The position numbers were made by a program, and so were the translations under genes. Source: Paenibacillus riograndensis SBR5 (GTDB lineage Bacteria > Bacillota > Bacilli > Paenibacillales > Paenibacillaceae). Taken from it: a stretch of 64,000 nt of DNA. Each line of letters begins with the position of its first letter. Positions within the stretch are counted from its first letter, which is position 1. Shown one piece after another: positions 1-7,235 of the stretch. Where the stretch lies: contig NZ_LN831776.1 of NCBI RefSeq assembly GCF_000981585.1, positions 697,001 through 761,000 on the forward strand, written 5' to 3'. The notes beneath the pieces are model-generated. The model had not been told where the DNA came from and searched no databases. It worked only from the letters and a program-made list of their open reading frames with translations.

Positions 1-2
1 AC

Positions 3-617
3 CTGCTGGCGGAAAAGGAAGTTATCTTTTTTATCATCATCAACTATGCCTTGTTCATTGTCGCCTCCGGCATGCTGAATCTGCTCTGTCTGCTGCTGTC
101 GCCGGTGGCCATCGTCCTGATCTCCAGTTATTCCTATACCAAACGTTTCACATTCTTGAGCCACCTGTATCTTGGCTTCGTAATAGCTTCGGCGCCGATT
201 GGCGCCTGGTTCGCGGTAACGGGGAATATTGCGTTCACACCGTTTGTAATCGGTACAGTGGTAATGCTCTGGATCGCCGGCTTTGATATTATCTATGGCA
301 CGCAGGATATCGATTTTGACCGCCGGAACGGCCTGTGGTCTATCCCCAGCTTCTTCGGACTGGAGAATGCGCTGCGCATTTCCAAAGGGCTGCACTTTAT
401 CATGATCCTGCTCCTGCTGTTCCTGTACCTCTGGCGCGATCTGGGCTGGATGTATCTGGTCGGCATCGGCATCGCCACGCTGCTGCTGATGACGGAGCAC
501 CGGATTATTAAGCCGCATAACCGGCGGCTGATGAAGGTGGCTTCCTATAATTTGAATCAGGTGATCAGTATGGTGATACTGCTGTGCACGCTGATTGATT
601 ATTTTTTTGTTAGCTAG
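3..617 (+). CDS. UbiA-family polyprenyltransferase, 5' end missing
   Basis: The reading frame is open to the left window edge, so the N-terminal part and the first aspartate-rich motif are outside. The visible part is strongly hydrophobic with several membrane spans, and carries YSYTKR followed by GFDIIYGTQDIDFD, the second Asp-rich motif that binds Mg-prenyl diphosphate in UbiA enzymes. Family knowledge: these integral membrane enzymes prenylate an aromatic quinone precursor. The text resembles the UbiA-like/MqnP group (menaquinone via futalosine) more than MenA, but a fragment cannot settle this. It is convergent with the polyprenyl diphosphate synthase gene and ends at a strong terminator (742-770). 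It could supply quinone to the neighbouring electron-transfer genes. Confidence 0.85.
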   Translation: MLAEKEVIFFIIINYALFIVASGMLNLLCLLLSPVAIVLISSYSYTKRFTFLSHLYLGFVIASAPIGAWFAVTGNIAFTPFVIGTVVMLWIAGFDIIYGTQDIDFDRRNGLWSIPSFFGLENALRISKGLHFIMILLLLFLYLWRDLGWMYLVGIGIATLLLMTEHRIIKPHNRRLMKVASYNLNQVISMVILLCTLIDYFFVS

Positions 618-1284
618 GGTACTATACAGATTGAACTTGCAATCTGTAATCTTCATTGTGGATCAATTGATTGTTGGTATGTATCCCAACCCCAGCCATT
701 CCCTCGGAGGGCGGGCCGTAAGAATAACGCTAACTAAACGCAAAAGAAGGCCCCCCCGGGGCCTTCTTTTCGCACTATAGTGATTCGATTGTAGACTATA
801 CAAGCTGGGCCGAGGAATGGCCCGTCATACATGAAGTGGAGGCTCTATTGAGTCAGCGTGCTAAGTGGAATTTGTACACCTAATTTTCCCGAAATCCTTG
901 AAACAGCGGTCTTTAGTGGGAATTTATACACTTAATTCCGGAGAGTTGCCCGTTTGGCAGCCAATCTGGCCCAATTAGATGTCCTTTTTCCCACTAAAGC
1001 TGCTAAGGGAGGGAGAAGCCGCCGATTAGTTATACTTTTTCCACTCCGTTCGGCTGATAAATGCCGGTTGGACGGTTGACTAGCGGATTGGCCGGTTAAC
1101 GGTCTACTGCTGCGGGAATAGCTGAACCGGACTTACCGGGTCTGCTAACCAGCAGTCTGACAGCTTGCCAGCCAACCAGCCAACCGGGGTTTGTTGACCG
1201 GCAAGCCTGCCGTTTGATAACAATCAACCGGCCAACGGTTGTCTCCGGTTTGGCAATATAGGGCTGCAATTACCCAGCAGTGTT
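618..1284. repeat. Repeat-rich gap between convergent genes
   Basis: No gene seen. It holds the terminator at 742-770, then copies of a short near-palindromic repeat (core TAGTGGGAATTTRTACACTTA) at about 862-897 and 913-941 in one orientation and 973-999 and 1024-1045 in the other. From about 1065 to 1255 the sequence is dense in inverted GGCCGGTTAACGG / CCAACCGG blocks that can fold on themselves. The same short repeat recurs near 30063-30248 and 50761-50947. Confidence 0.6.
742..770 (+). terminator. Rho-independent terminator after the UbiA gene
   Basis: Thirteen-base arms (AAAAGAAGGCCCC and its complement) around a 3-base loop, with the T-run inside the right arm. The A-run at the left would let it work in both directions. 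Confidence 0.85.
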
Positions 1285-2265
1285 CTAACGGTCGCGTCCG
1301 GCAAAATACTGCAGCAATGTCTCAAGATCGGCATGTGCCGGGTAGCTGGAGAGCCGCTGGATAATTGCGGCAGCCTGGCCGAGATAATCCTGGCTGACCT
1401 CTTCGGTACGGAACAGGGCATCGCTGCGGTTAATCAGGGCCAGCACATGAGCCACCTCTTCCTCCAAAGAGGCGGGGCCAATGGTGCGGATGACAGGCGC
1501 CAGTTCGGGGTCCTGCAGGGCAAAAAGCACAGGAAGGGTGACCTGGCCATTGCGGAGGTCGCTGCCAGCAGGCTTGCCAAGCACATCGGCGGACTGGGTG
1601 AAGTCGAGCAGGTCATCCTGGATTTGAAAGGACATGCCCAGCGCCTCGCCAAAGTCATAGAGCAGGCCCGCGACTTCTTCCGGGCTCTCCGCAGAAAGTG
1701 CACCCACCCGTAAGCAGGTGGCCATCAGCATGGCTGTTTTGTTGCGGGATTTCTCCAGGTACTCGTCAAAAGTGAGATTGTAGTCATAGGCATGCTCCAT
1801 TTGCTGGTATTCACCCAGGCACAGCTGGGCAGTAGCCACGGACGACAGGTCATGGACATAACGGTTTTTGTCGCCGGTGTATTTGCTGAGCAGCTCAATC
1901 ACCCGGGCAGACATATAATTCCCGATATGGACTGCGGAGAGCACGCCGGTCTTGGTATGCAGGGCAGGAACGCCCCGCCGCAGTTCGGCATCATCGATAA
2001 TATCATCATGAATTAATGAGGCGGCGTGAATAAATTCCGCAGCAGCAGATAATTGAAGCGTTCGCCGGGTTGAAGGTTTGCGTCCAAAACGGCTGCCGAC
2101 GATGACCATCAGCGGCCGGAGACGTTTTCCCCCGGAACTGGTCAGCTCCAGAATGCTCTGCGCAAGCAGTGACTTTTTGGGTACATCTTTATCACGGGCC
2201 ACAATATTCTGAATTTCATGGTTAATTTCGTCCAGGTCTATATTTAAGGCTTCATGCAGCTTCAT
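1285..2265 (-). CDS. hepT: Polyprenyl (heptaprenyl-type) diphosphate synthase catalytic subunit
   Basis: Trans-prenyl chain elongation enzyme making the isoprenoid side chain of menaquinone, 326 residues as called. Visible motifs: GGKRLRP near residue 45, the first Asp-rich motif HDDIIDDAE near residues 86-94, and the second QDDLLDF near 215; both are intact. The ATG at 2265 is chosen because AGGTGG lies 11 bases upstream; a GTG at 2280 would put that site inside the gene. It follows the HepS-like gene by 18 bases, so the two are co-translated like the two-subunit HepS/HepT enzymes of Bacillus. In Listeria-type electron-transfer loci a homologue (DmkB) feeds demethylmenaquinone synthesis; that role here is inferred from the neighbours. 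It may instead be the cell's only HepT. Confidence 0.9.
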   Translation of the reverse strand: MKLHEALNIDLDEINHEIQNIVARDKDVPKKSLLAQSILELTSSGGKRLRPLMVIVGSRFGRKPSTRRTLQLSAAAEFIHAASLIHDDIIDDAELRRGVPALHTKTGVLSAVHIGNYMSARVIELLSKYTGDKNRYVHDLSSVATAQLCLGEYQQMEHAYDYNLTFDEYLEKSRNKTAMLMATCLRVGALSAESPEEVAGLLYDFGEALGMSFQIQDDLLDFTQSADVLGKPAGSDLRNGQVTLPVLFALQDPELAPVIRTIGPASLEEEVAHVLALINRSDALFRTEEVSQDYLGQAAAIIQRLSSYPAHADLETLLQYFAGRDR

Positions 2266-2283
2266 CGTTTGGGTTCCCACCTG

Positions 2284-2733
2284 TCAAATGGCTTTGCTTG
2301 TGCGGCCTTGCTGCCTTTGCTCCTGAATCAGGAACTCTTCAATGCCTGCAGCCGGATTTTGATCTGCGAAGTCTCCATTTGACCGCGCGATTTGCATTTT
2401 TTTAATCGAAGGAGCCAGATAAGCAACCAGGTCCAGTTCACGGCATTTCACCGCGAATTGCAAATAAAAGCTGTACAAATAATCTCCATCCAAAATGTTG
2501 CGGGTCAGGTCAGGATGATGTGGGGCACATTCCATATGGCGCTCTGCCGCCACAGTAAGAATGATATAAATACCTAGCAAATGGACTTTGCGGTCATATT
2601 CCAGATCATGGCGTTCCAGTACCGAGAACAACTGCTCACATTCTGCCGGAGAGAGATGCAACTGAATTCCGGCGATCGGTGACATTTCAGCCTGAAGCAA
2701 CCGGAAGCTGTCTTCCATAAGTTTTCTGTTCAC
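2284..2733 (-). CDS. hepS: Short HepS-like heptaprenyl diphosphate synthase component 1
   Basis: A 149-residue, mostly alpha-helical soluble protein. ILDGDYLYSFYLQFAVK near residues 80-97 resembles the GDYL-S-YY segment of HEPPP_synt_1 proteins, the non-catalytic partner that sets chain length of the dimeric synthase. The start is GTG at 2733 with AAGGAG 8 bases upstream; the frame stays open further upstream to about 2967 but without a better site. It is shorter than the roughly 250-residue B. subtilis HepS, so it is either a minimal version or a diverged paralogue. Position directly before hepT supports the assignment more than sequence does. Confidence 0.55.
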   Translation of the reverse strand: MNRKLMEDSFRLLQAEMSPIAGIQLHLSPAECEQLFSVLERHDLEYDRKVHLLGIYIILTVAAERHMECAPHHPDLTRNILDGDYLYSFYLQFAVKCRELDLVAYLAPSIKKMQIARSNGDFADQNPAAGIEEFLIQEQRQQGRTSKAI

Positions 2734-2899
2734 AAGATTCTCTCCTTCTTGTCGGTTTTGCCGGAAGCAACCATAGCCTTGATTATCCCCACAAAACCCT
2801 TTGTTAAAAAACAGACCCGGGACGGTTTCGGAAGCCCCTGGCAGCTGAAGAAGTAAACTATTAATCTGTTGATTAGACCTAAACCTTAATAAATAAGGA

Positions 2900-2927
2900 G
2901 AGTAATGTGTCCAGGGACACATTACTC
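2900..2927 (-). terminator. Perfect hairpin between ndh2-like and hepS-like genes
   Basis: Perfect 13-base arms (GAGTAATGTGTCC and complement) separated by AG. On the minus strand it is followed by the T-rich TCCTTATTTATT, so it can act as an intrinsic terminator or an mRNA-stabilising stem that splits the lipoprotein/dehydrogenase part of the transcript from the prenyl synthase part. Confidence 0.7.
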
Positions 2928-3006
2928 TTAAGAACATCATATTCAGCTGCAGCAACATAAAATACACATAAGTTGCTGTTATATTTAATTAAACAGCGGG
3001 GGACTA

Positions 3007-4887
3007 TCAGTCGGTATATAGATACCAGCGCCGCACAAGCGGGATTCGTTTCCATTGCTTCTTGAGCCAAGGCAGGACATAGTAGTCCAGACCGAAGACG
3101 CTGCCCGATCCGCCGATGCACGCGATAGCTGCTCCAACGTACCAGAGCATTTCTGTCGCTGCCATCTTGGTAGACCATATCATGACTGCCATGGCAATCG
3201 TGGCAAGTGAAGAAATGGCAGTGAAGAGACCTACGATAAGCATAACACCAAAGACGATTTCGGCACAAACCATGCCGATCTGGAACCATTTAGCCAGGAA
3301 GGTATAACTTCCGTCATTGTTGTAAAACATCAGATCCATGAACCAGTTCGTAATGTCATACACAAAGCCTGGTACTGGAAGAGCCGATACAGCTTCTTTG
3401 GCAGTGGAAACTGCGGAAGCCGCGGACTGTGCATCTACTGTTGTTTTTACAGCATCTACGGCTACACTTGCTGATGAAGCGGCATCCGTAGCGAATGGGG
3501 CAGCAGGAATCAGGAAAATCTTGTCCGGATCAACCCAGATCTTTCTGAGTTTATCGATTCCTTCATATAGCCACATGCCTCCGAGCAGCATCCGGAGCGG
3601 AACGAGCCAGAAGTTCGGCGAACGCTTGGAGAAGTAGCCGCCGACAAAACTCTTGCGGTTCTCCACGTGGAAGAACTCGTGCATCATATAAGTCCATACT
3701 TTGTTAAAACCTACCACTTGCGATAGGTAGAACATATTGATAAAATGCTTGGACAGCATAGCCATGAAGCCGGTAAGCATAAAGAGCTTGCCTGGAAGAC
3801 CTACGTTAGCCACACCATAGCGGCTTCCGATGGAGACCATGGTTCCGTGGAATCCTGGTTTGTACGCTTTTTTGGCAGTACCGCTGATGTCGGCGGCGAT
3901 GTTGCCGGCAACGAGTGGAGCGGCCTGTTCGGCATTTTCAACCATCTGTGGAACCGGACGGGTTTCGCCTTCAGGAATAAAGAAGATGTTGTCCCCTACA
4001 ACGTAGACGTTCTTATGGTCAACACTTTCCAGATGTTCATTGGTAACGATGCGTTTCCGTCCCTGCTGTTGTACTTCAAGGCCGCCTACGATTTCGGAGC
4101 CTTCCACACCGGCAGTCCAAACAATGGTTTTGGCGTCAACGACGTTCTTCTCGCCAAGTGCGACACTGCCTTCGCCTACTTCGGTGATTTTGGCACCGGT
4201 CACGATTTCGACCTTCAGCTTGCGCAGGCGGGCTTCAGCCTTCTGAATCAGCTTATCCGGCAGGATAGGCAGAATCTTCGGAGCCATATCGGCAACGATC
4301 AGCCGCACTTCGGACGGATCAATGAAGAATTCTCTGCACAGCTCATCGCGTTGCTCGGCCATTTCCCCAACCAGCTCGACACCTGTGAAACCGGCACCGA
4401 TGATGACGAAGGTCAGCATCGCGCGGCGGACAGCAGGGTTCTTTTCTCTGGCGGCTTGGGTGTACATATCGCGGATTTGACGTTTGAGCGCAACCGCGTC
4501 ATCGTAGGACCAGAACGAGAAGGTGTTTTCTTCTGCTCCGGGAATTCCGAAGAATGTTGGTTTGCTTCCTGTGCCGATTACCAGGTAATCATAAGCATAG
4601 GTTGCCTTGTCGGATTTCAGCTTCTTGTTTTTGAAATCAATATTGCTGATCTCATCCAGAACAACATCCACTTTCAGACCGGCGAAAATTTTCTTCAAAT
4701 CAACTTTGATTGAATCCTCAGGCGCTCGATTCGCAGATACCTCATGCAGCTCAGTCAAGAGAGTGTGATAAGGATTTCGGTCGATCAGCTTGATTTCTAC
4801 ATCTTTGTTGTTCTTATACTTCTTTGCCAGTTTCTTAGCCGTGAGTACGCCGCCGTAGCCGCCGCCCAAAATGACTATTTTTTTCAC
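3007..4887 (-). CDS. ndh2: Type II NADH dehydrogenase (NDH-2) fused to a DoxX-like membrane domain
   Basis: 626-residue flavoprotein. Residues 1-400 are a pyridine-nucleotide-disulfide oxidoreductase of the NDH-2 type: FAD fold GGGYGG at residues 8-13, second Rossmann motif GAGFTG at 164-169, and VYVVGDN near 295. It would oxidise NADH and reduce quinone without pumping protons. Unlike housekeeping NDH-2 (about 400 residues) it carries a C-terminal part of about 200 residues with several membrane spans and a MWLYEGIDKL segment resembling DoxX proteins, interrupted by an Ala/Val-rich insert near 485-520. Ndh2 of the Listeria electron-transfer locus also has an extra membrane domain. The lipoprotein gene lies 48 bases upstream, so they share a transcript. 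Confidence 0.88.
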   Translation of the reverse strand: MKKIVILGGGYGGVLTAKKLAKKYKNNKDVEIKLIDRNPYHTLLTELHEVSANRAPEDSIKVDLKKIFAGLKVDVVLDEISNIDFKNKKLKSDKATYAYDYLVIGTGSKPTFFGIPGAEENTFSFWSYDDAVALKRQIRDMYTQAAREKNPAVRRAMLTFVIIGAGFTGVELVGEMAEQRDELCREFFIDPSEVRLIVADMAPKILPILPDKLIQKAEARLRKLKVEIVTGAKITEVGEGSVALGEKNVVDAKTIVWTAGVEGSEIVGGLEVQQQGRKRIVTNEHLESVDHKNVYVVGDNIFFIPEGETRPVPQMVENAEQAAPLVAGNIAADISGTAKKAYKPGFHGTMVSIGSRYGVANVGLPGKLFMLTGFMAMLSKHFINMFYLSQVVGFNKVWTYMMHEFFHVENRKSFVGGYFSKRSPNFWLVPLRMLLGGMWLYEGIDKLRKIWVDPDKIFLIPAAPFATDAASSASVAVDAVKTTVDAQSAASAVSTAKEAVSALPVPGFVYDITNWFMDLMFYNNDGSYTFLAKWFQIGMVCAEIVFGVMLIVGLFTAISSLATIAMAVMIWSTKMAATEMLWYVGAAIACIGGSGSVFGLDYYVLPWLKKQWKRIPLVRRWYLYTD

Positions 4888-4935
4888 GAGAAACTCACCT
4901 CATTCATCTGATTAGCTGCAAAAGGCAAGCGAATA

Positions 4936-5850
4936 TTATTTCGCGCCTTCAAGTGCTTTTTCTGCAAGTGTAAAGTATTCGCCAACATGGATAGATACAC
5001 CGGAGATGGCGTCGGTTTTGCCTTCAGCATCCAGCTTAGGGGCAGCACCTTTGTTTTCAAGGAAATATTTTTCGGCAAGGGCGATTTCTTCATGCCATTC
5101 AGCAGCAGCGCCGCCGGCTTTCATGCCGTATTTGCCATCTATTGAATATTGCTTCTTGTCGTCGCCTGCAGCATTTACGCCGCTGAAGTTAACCGCAACG
5201 ATATTGCCATTGGCAACAGTAAGAGCAACAGTGGATTTCCAGCCGGATTCTTTGTCCATTTCGCCTTCTGCGAAGTATCCGCCATCTTTGTATGGGCCAG
5301 CTTGTGCAGGGCCTGCAGCGAGAGCAGCTTGAGCCGCAGTAACAAAGTCACTTACTCCAATAGAAACGCCGGAGATTGCATCCGTTTTACCTTTATCATC
5401 CACAACAACTGCTGCCGGATCTTGTTTTTCAACTAAGAAAGCTTCCGCTTTAGCTGCTTGTTCATGCCATTCTGCCTGGCCGCCGCCTTTGGATACCAGT
5501 CCGTATTTACCATCTTCGGAAACTTTTTTCTTCAGATCGCCAGCTGTCTTAGTATTGAAAGCATCCCAATCCGCTTTTGTGATTTTTCCGCCTTCAACAG
5601 TCAGCAGGACAAAGGATTCCCAGCCTGTTTCGGCGTCAACTGGTGCTGTTCCGTAATATGTTCCATCTTGATATTTGCCTGTTTCAGCAGTGCCGGCATC
5701 GGATGCAGCAGGTGCAGTAGTTTCGGCTGGTGCAGTGGATTCAGCAGGAGCATTGGTTGGTGCAGCATTGTTGCTGTTGTTGTTGCCGCAGCCAGCGAGC
5801 AGAGTGCCCAGTACAAGAGCGCTCGACAAAATTACAGAAGCTTTTTTCAT
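4936..5850 (-). CDS. pplA: PplA-like lipoprotein with two FMN-binding domains (extracellular electron carrier)
   Basis: 304 residues. Signal peptide with lipobox LLAGC puts the lipid-modified cysteine at residue 21; an Asn/Ala/Thr-rich linker runs to about 58. Two homologous FMN-binding repeats follow (about 59-180 and 186-304), each starting with a KDG/QDG-TY(F) strand, containing a KYG..KGG/AGG..EWHE segment and ending in the flavinylation-type motif TDAISGVS (Asp157-Ser163 and Asp280-Ser286). Known: ApbE/FmnB attaches FMN through a phosphoester bond at D-x-x-[ST]-G-[AV]-[ST], and PplA carries electrons from quinone to soluble flavins, iron or electrodes. Both acceptors here are Ser, where Thr is commoner. 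No ApbE gene is in the window; it may lie to the left. Start ATG follows an AAAGGAGG-like site (TTTGGAGG). Confidence 0.9.
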   Translation of the reverse strand: MKKASVILSSALVLGTLLAGCGNNNSNNAAPTNAPAESTAPAETTAPAASDAGTAETGKYQDGTYYGTAPVDAETGWESFVLLTVEGGKITKADWDAFNTKTAGDLKKKVSEDGKYGLVSKGGGQAEWHEQAAKAEAFLVEKQDPAAVVVDDKGKTDAISGVSIGVSDFVTAAQAALAAGPAQAGPYKDGGYFAEGEMDKESGWKSTVALTVANGNIVAVNFSGVNAAGDDKKQYSIDGKYGMKAGGAAAEWHEEIALAEKYFLENKGAAPKLDAEGKTDAISGVSIHVGEYFTLAEKALEGAK

Positions 5851-5921
5851 TTTAGTATGACCTCCAAAGAAATAGTTTAAAATATATATATTAAAATGTA
5901 AAACATTTTAATAGCCGTTGG

Positions 5922-5939
5922 AAGTGATAAAAATCACTT
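5922..5939. promoter_or_regulatory. Crp/Fnr-type operator upstream of the pplA-like gene (site 1)
   Basis: AAGTGATAAAAATCACTT is a perfect 7-base inverted repeat fitting the GTGA-N6-TCAC pattern bound by Crp/Fnr-family activators. Its centre is about 80 bases upstream of the pplA-like start. An A/T-rich TATTAAAAT follows on the minus strand where a -10 box would sit for a site near -41. Confidence 0.6.
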
Positions 5940-5945
5940 TATAAA

Positions 5946-5957
5946 TGACATATGTCA
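5946..5957. promoter_or_regulatory. Crp/Fnr-type operator (site 2)
   Basis: TGACATATGTCA is a perfect palindrome with TGA-N6-TCA spacing, flanked by AAA and CTT like site 1 and only 7 bases from it, so two dimers could bind side by side. Confidence 0.5.
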
Positions 5958-6083
5958 CTTTTGAATCGGTCTTAAGTCCCTTTTTGTAGCAGACATATGA
6001 CATATATCGGCACGCAATAGAAAAAAATTTAATCATCTCGTTTCATCTTCGATGGCATTTTAGCACAAGAAAGATGTTAGTCA

Positions 6084-6099
6084 TGTGAAAATAATCACT
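6084..6099. promoter_or_regulatory. Crp/Fnr-type operator (site 3)
   Basis: TGTGAAAATAATCACT matches the TGTGA-N6-TCACA consensus of Fnr/Crp proteins at all but the last base. It lies about 235 bases upstream of the pplA-like gene and about 215 upstream of the divergent csbD-like gene, so it could serve either. Confidence 0.5.
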
Positions 6100-6313
6100 T
6101 GTAAATAAAGTATTTTATTAACACTTGAATTATATCAAATTTTAAAATATATGGATATGGATTTAAAAAGACTATTATGTGACAAAAAACGACGGAGTTA
6201 GCAGTTTCTTTCCCGGACGGTATTCGATTCATCGTTATGGATCGGGGGTAATGTCTTTTTAGGACATGAGCCTCTGGTCATACTTCATAAAACACCTAAG
6301 GAGATGAGCATGT

Positions 6314-6517
6314 ATGGACAGCAATGTTATCAAAGGAAAATGGATGCAGCTTAAGGGCGAAGCCAAGAAGCAGTGGGGACAGCTGACAGATGATGATCTG
6401 GATGTCATTGACGGCGAGAAGGATAAACTGATCGGCAAGCTTCAGGAGCGTTACGGCCATACCAAAGATGATGCGGAAGCGGAATACCGTAATTGGGAAC
6501 AGTCCATCCGCCATTAA
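6314..6517 (+). CDS. CsbD family stress protein
   Basis: 67 residues, highly charged and soluble. The NVIKGKWMQLKGEAKKQWG start and GEKDKLIGKLQERYG centre are the two halves of the CsbD fold, a small general-stress protein often under sigma-B in Bacillus. TAAGGAG precedes the ATG by 9 bases. Molecular function is unknown in the family. A sigma-B promoter could not be identified with certainty. Confidence 0.9.
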   Translation: MDSNVIKGKWMQLKGEAKKQWGQLTDDDLDVIDGEKDKLIGKLQERYGHTKDDAEAEYRNWEQSIRH

Positions 6518-6574
6518 TATAAGAAAATACACCTCTGAACAGGATAGTCACATATGCAGGAAGAGGCGATGTCT

Positions 6575-6841
6575 ATGTATAAATCCCATGTCGTAACCGG
6601 CAGAATACTCGAGATACATGCTGACCGGGTACTTACACAGCAGGGAGAAATGTTATGCACCTTTCATCCCCGGTACTATATGCTGCCGGATGTAGAGACA
6701 TGGACACCTGAGGAATGTGACTTGAAAGAGGAGCCTGTGGCAATACTGCATGAACAAAGCGGAGTCAGGAGCCGCAAAAGGCGCTGGAGCGCCATAAGGC
6801 CCTGGTTTCCGCTGCAGAAGAAGAGCGCGAATCGAATCTGA
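6575..6841 (+). CDS. Small hypothetical protein
   Basis: 88 residues, not recognised. The N-terminal half (VTGRILEIHADRVLTQQG) looks like a small beta barrel; the tail is strongly basic (RSRKRRW). Start chosen at the ATG with GAGG 8 bases upstream; earlier in-frame ATGs at 6554 and 6569 are possible but have poorer spacing. It lies 58 bases after the csbD-like gene, same strand, so probably one transcript. Its last 40 bases form the left arm of a long hairpin with the sequence after the stop codon. Confidence 0.55.
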   Translation: MYKSHVVTGRILEIHADRVLTQQGEMLCTFHPRYYMLPDVETWTPEECDLKEEPVAILHEQSGVRSRKRRWSAIRPWFPLQKKSANRI

Positions 6842-6868
6842 TTTGCGCTCTTCTTCTGCTGGAAACCT
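6804..6868 (+). terminator. Long hairpin over the end of the small hypothetical gene
   Basis: CAGAAGAAGAGCGC before the stop pairs with GCGCTCTTCTTCTG after it, extended by TTTCC/GGAAA on the outside. The stem is very stable, but no T-run follows, so it may be a 3' stabiliser rather than a classical terminator. Confidence 0.5.
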
Positions 6869-7235
6869 GCAACAGAGAAGTGTTAGCCAACGTGGCTTAT
6901 TTAAAACCGCTCAACATATCCTCTTTAAGGAAAAAAAGTAATCACTTTGTATGTAAATAAGCGAACATATGTGCTATGATGGGTTCGCACGGTTTGCTGC
7001 ACCCGGTCGCTGCACCCGGTCATTCCTAGCCGGAACAATTTATTATGAATGCATCCGAGGTGAAACTCACCGGTCTAACCATCTCACAGGCAAAGCGACA
7101 TAATCGCCTATTTTACAGGCGTTAACGTGAGAATAGGAGTATTCTATAGGACTGTGATTCCATGTATTAGGTGTACTATTATGGTACTATGAATCATAAG
7201 GATTACATTTTTGTAATCATTGAAGGAGTGATGCT
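6842..7235 (+). other. Long structured leader of the histidine kinase gene
   Basis: 394 bases without a gene. Visible: a 13-base direct duplication (GCTGCACCCGGTC) at about 6997-7021; hairpin GGTG/CACC at 7059-7071; a nested fold in which TCTCAC (7082-7087) pairs with GTGAGA (7127-7132) around CGCCT/AGGCG (7105-7121); and GATTAC/GTAATC at 7201-7217 just before the ribosome binding site GAAGGAG. The arrangement suggests a regulatory RNA, but it does not match a riboswitch class I can name. Confidence 0.4.

Larger units (their letters stand above)
5851..6313. other. Divergent intergenic region with Fnr-like sites
   Basis: 463 bases between the leftward electron-transfer genes and the rightward csbD-like gene. 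Very A/T-rich at 5870-5920 and 6100-6180. It contains the three palindromes listed separately and a further half-palindromic GACATATGACATATATC at about 5991. No open frame with a ribosome binding site was found. Confidence 0.6.

Noticed and set aside
3..617. DmkA, the prenyltransferase of the electron-transfer locus
   Set aside because: Not named as such: opposite strand, own terminator, and the visible sequence looks more like MqnP/UbiA than MenA; half the gene is missing.
3745..4713. 322-residue open frame opposite the NDH-2 gene
   Set aside because: Antisense shadow; the NDH-2 frame has clear motifs and a ribosome binding site.
7059..7132. c-di-GMP-I (GEMM) riboswitch in the kinase leader
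   Set aside because: CACAGGCAAAGC resembles the first block, but the tetraloop-receptor part and the second conserved stem are missing.
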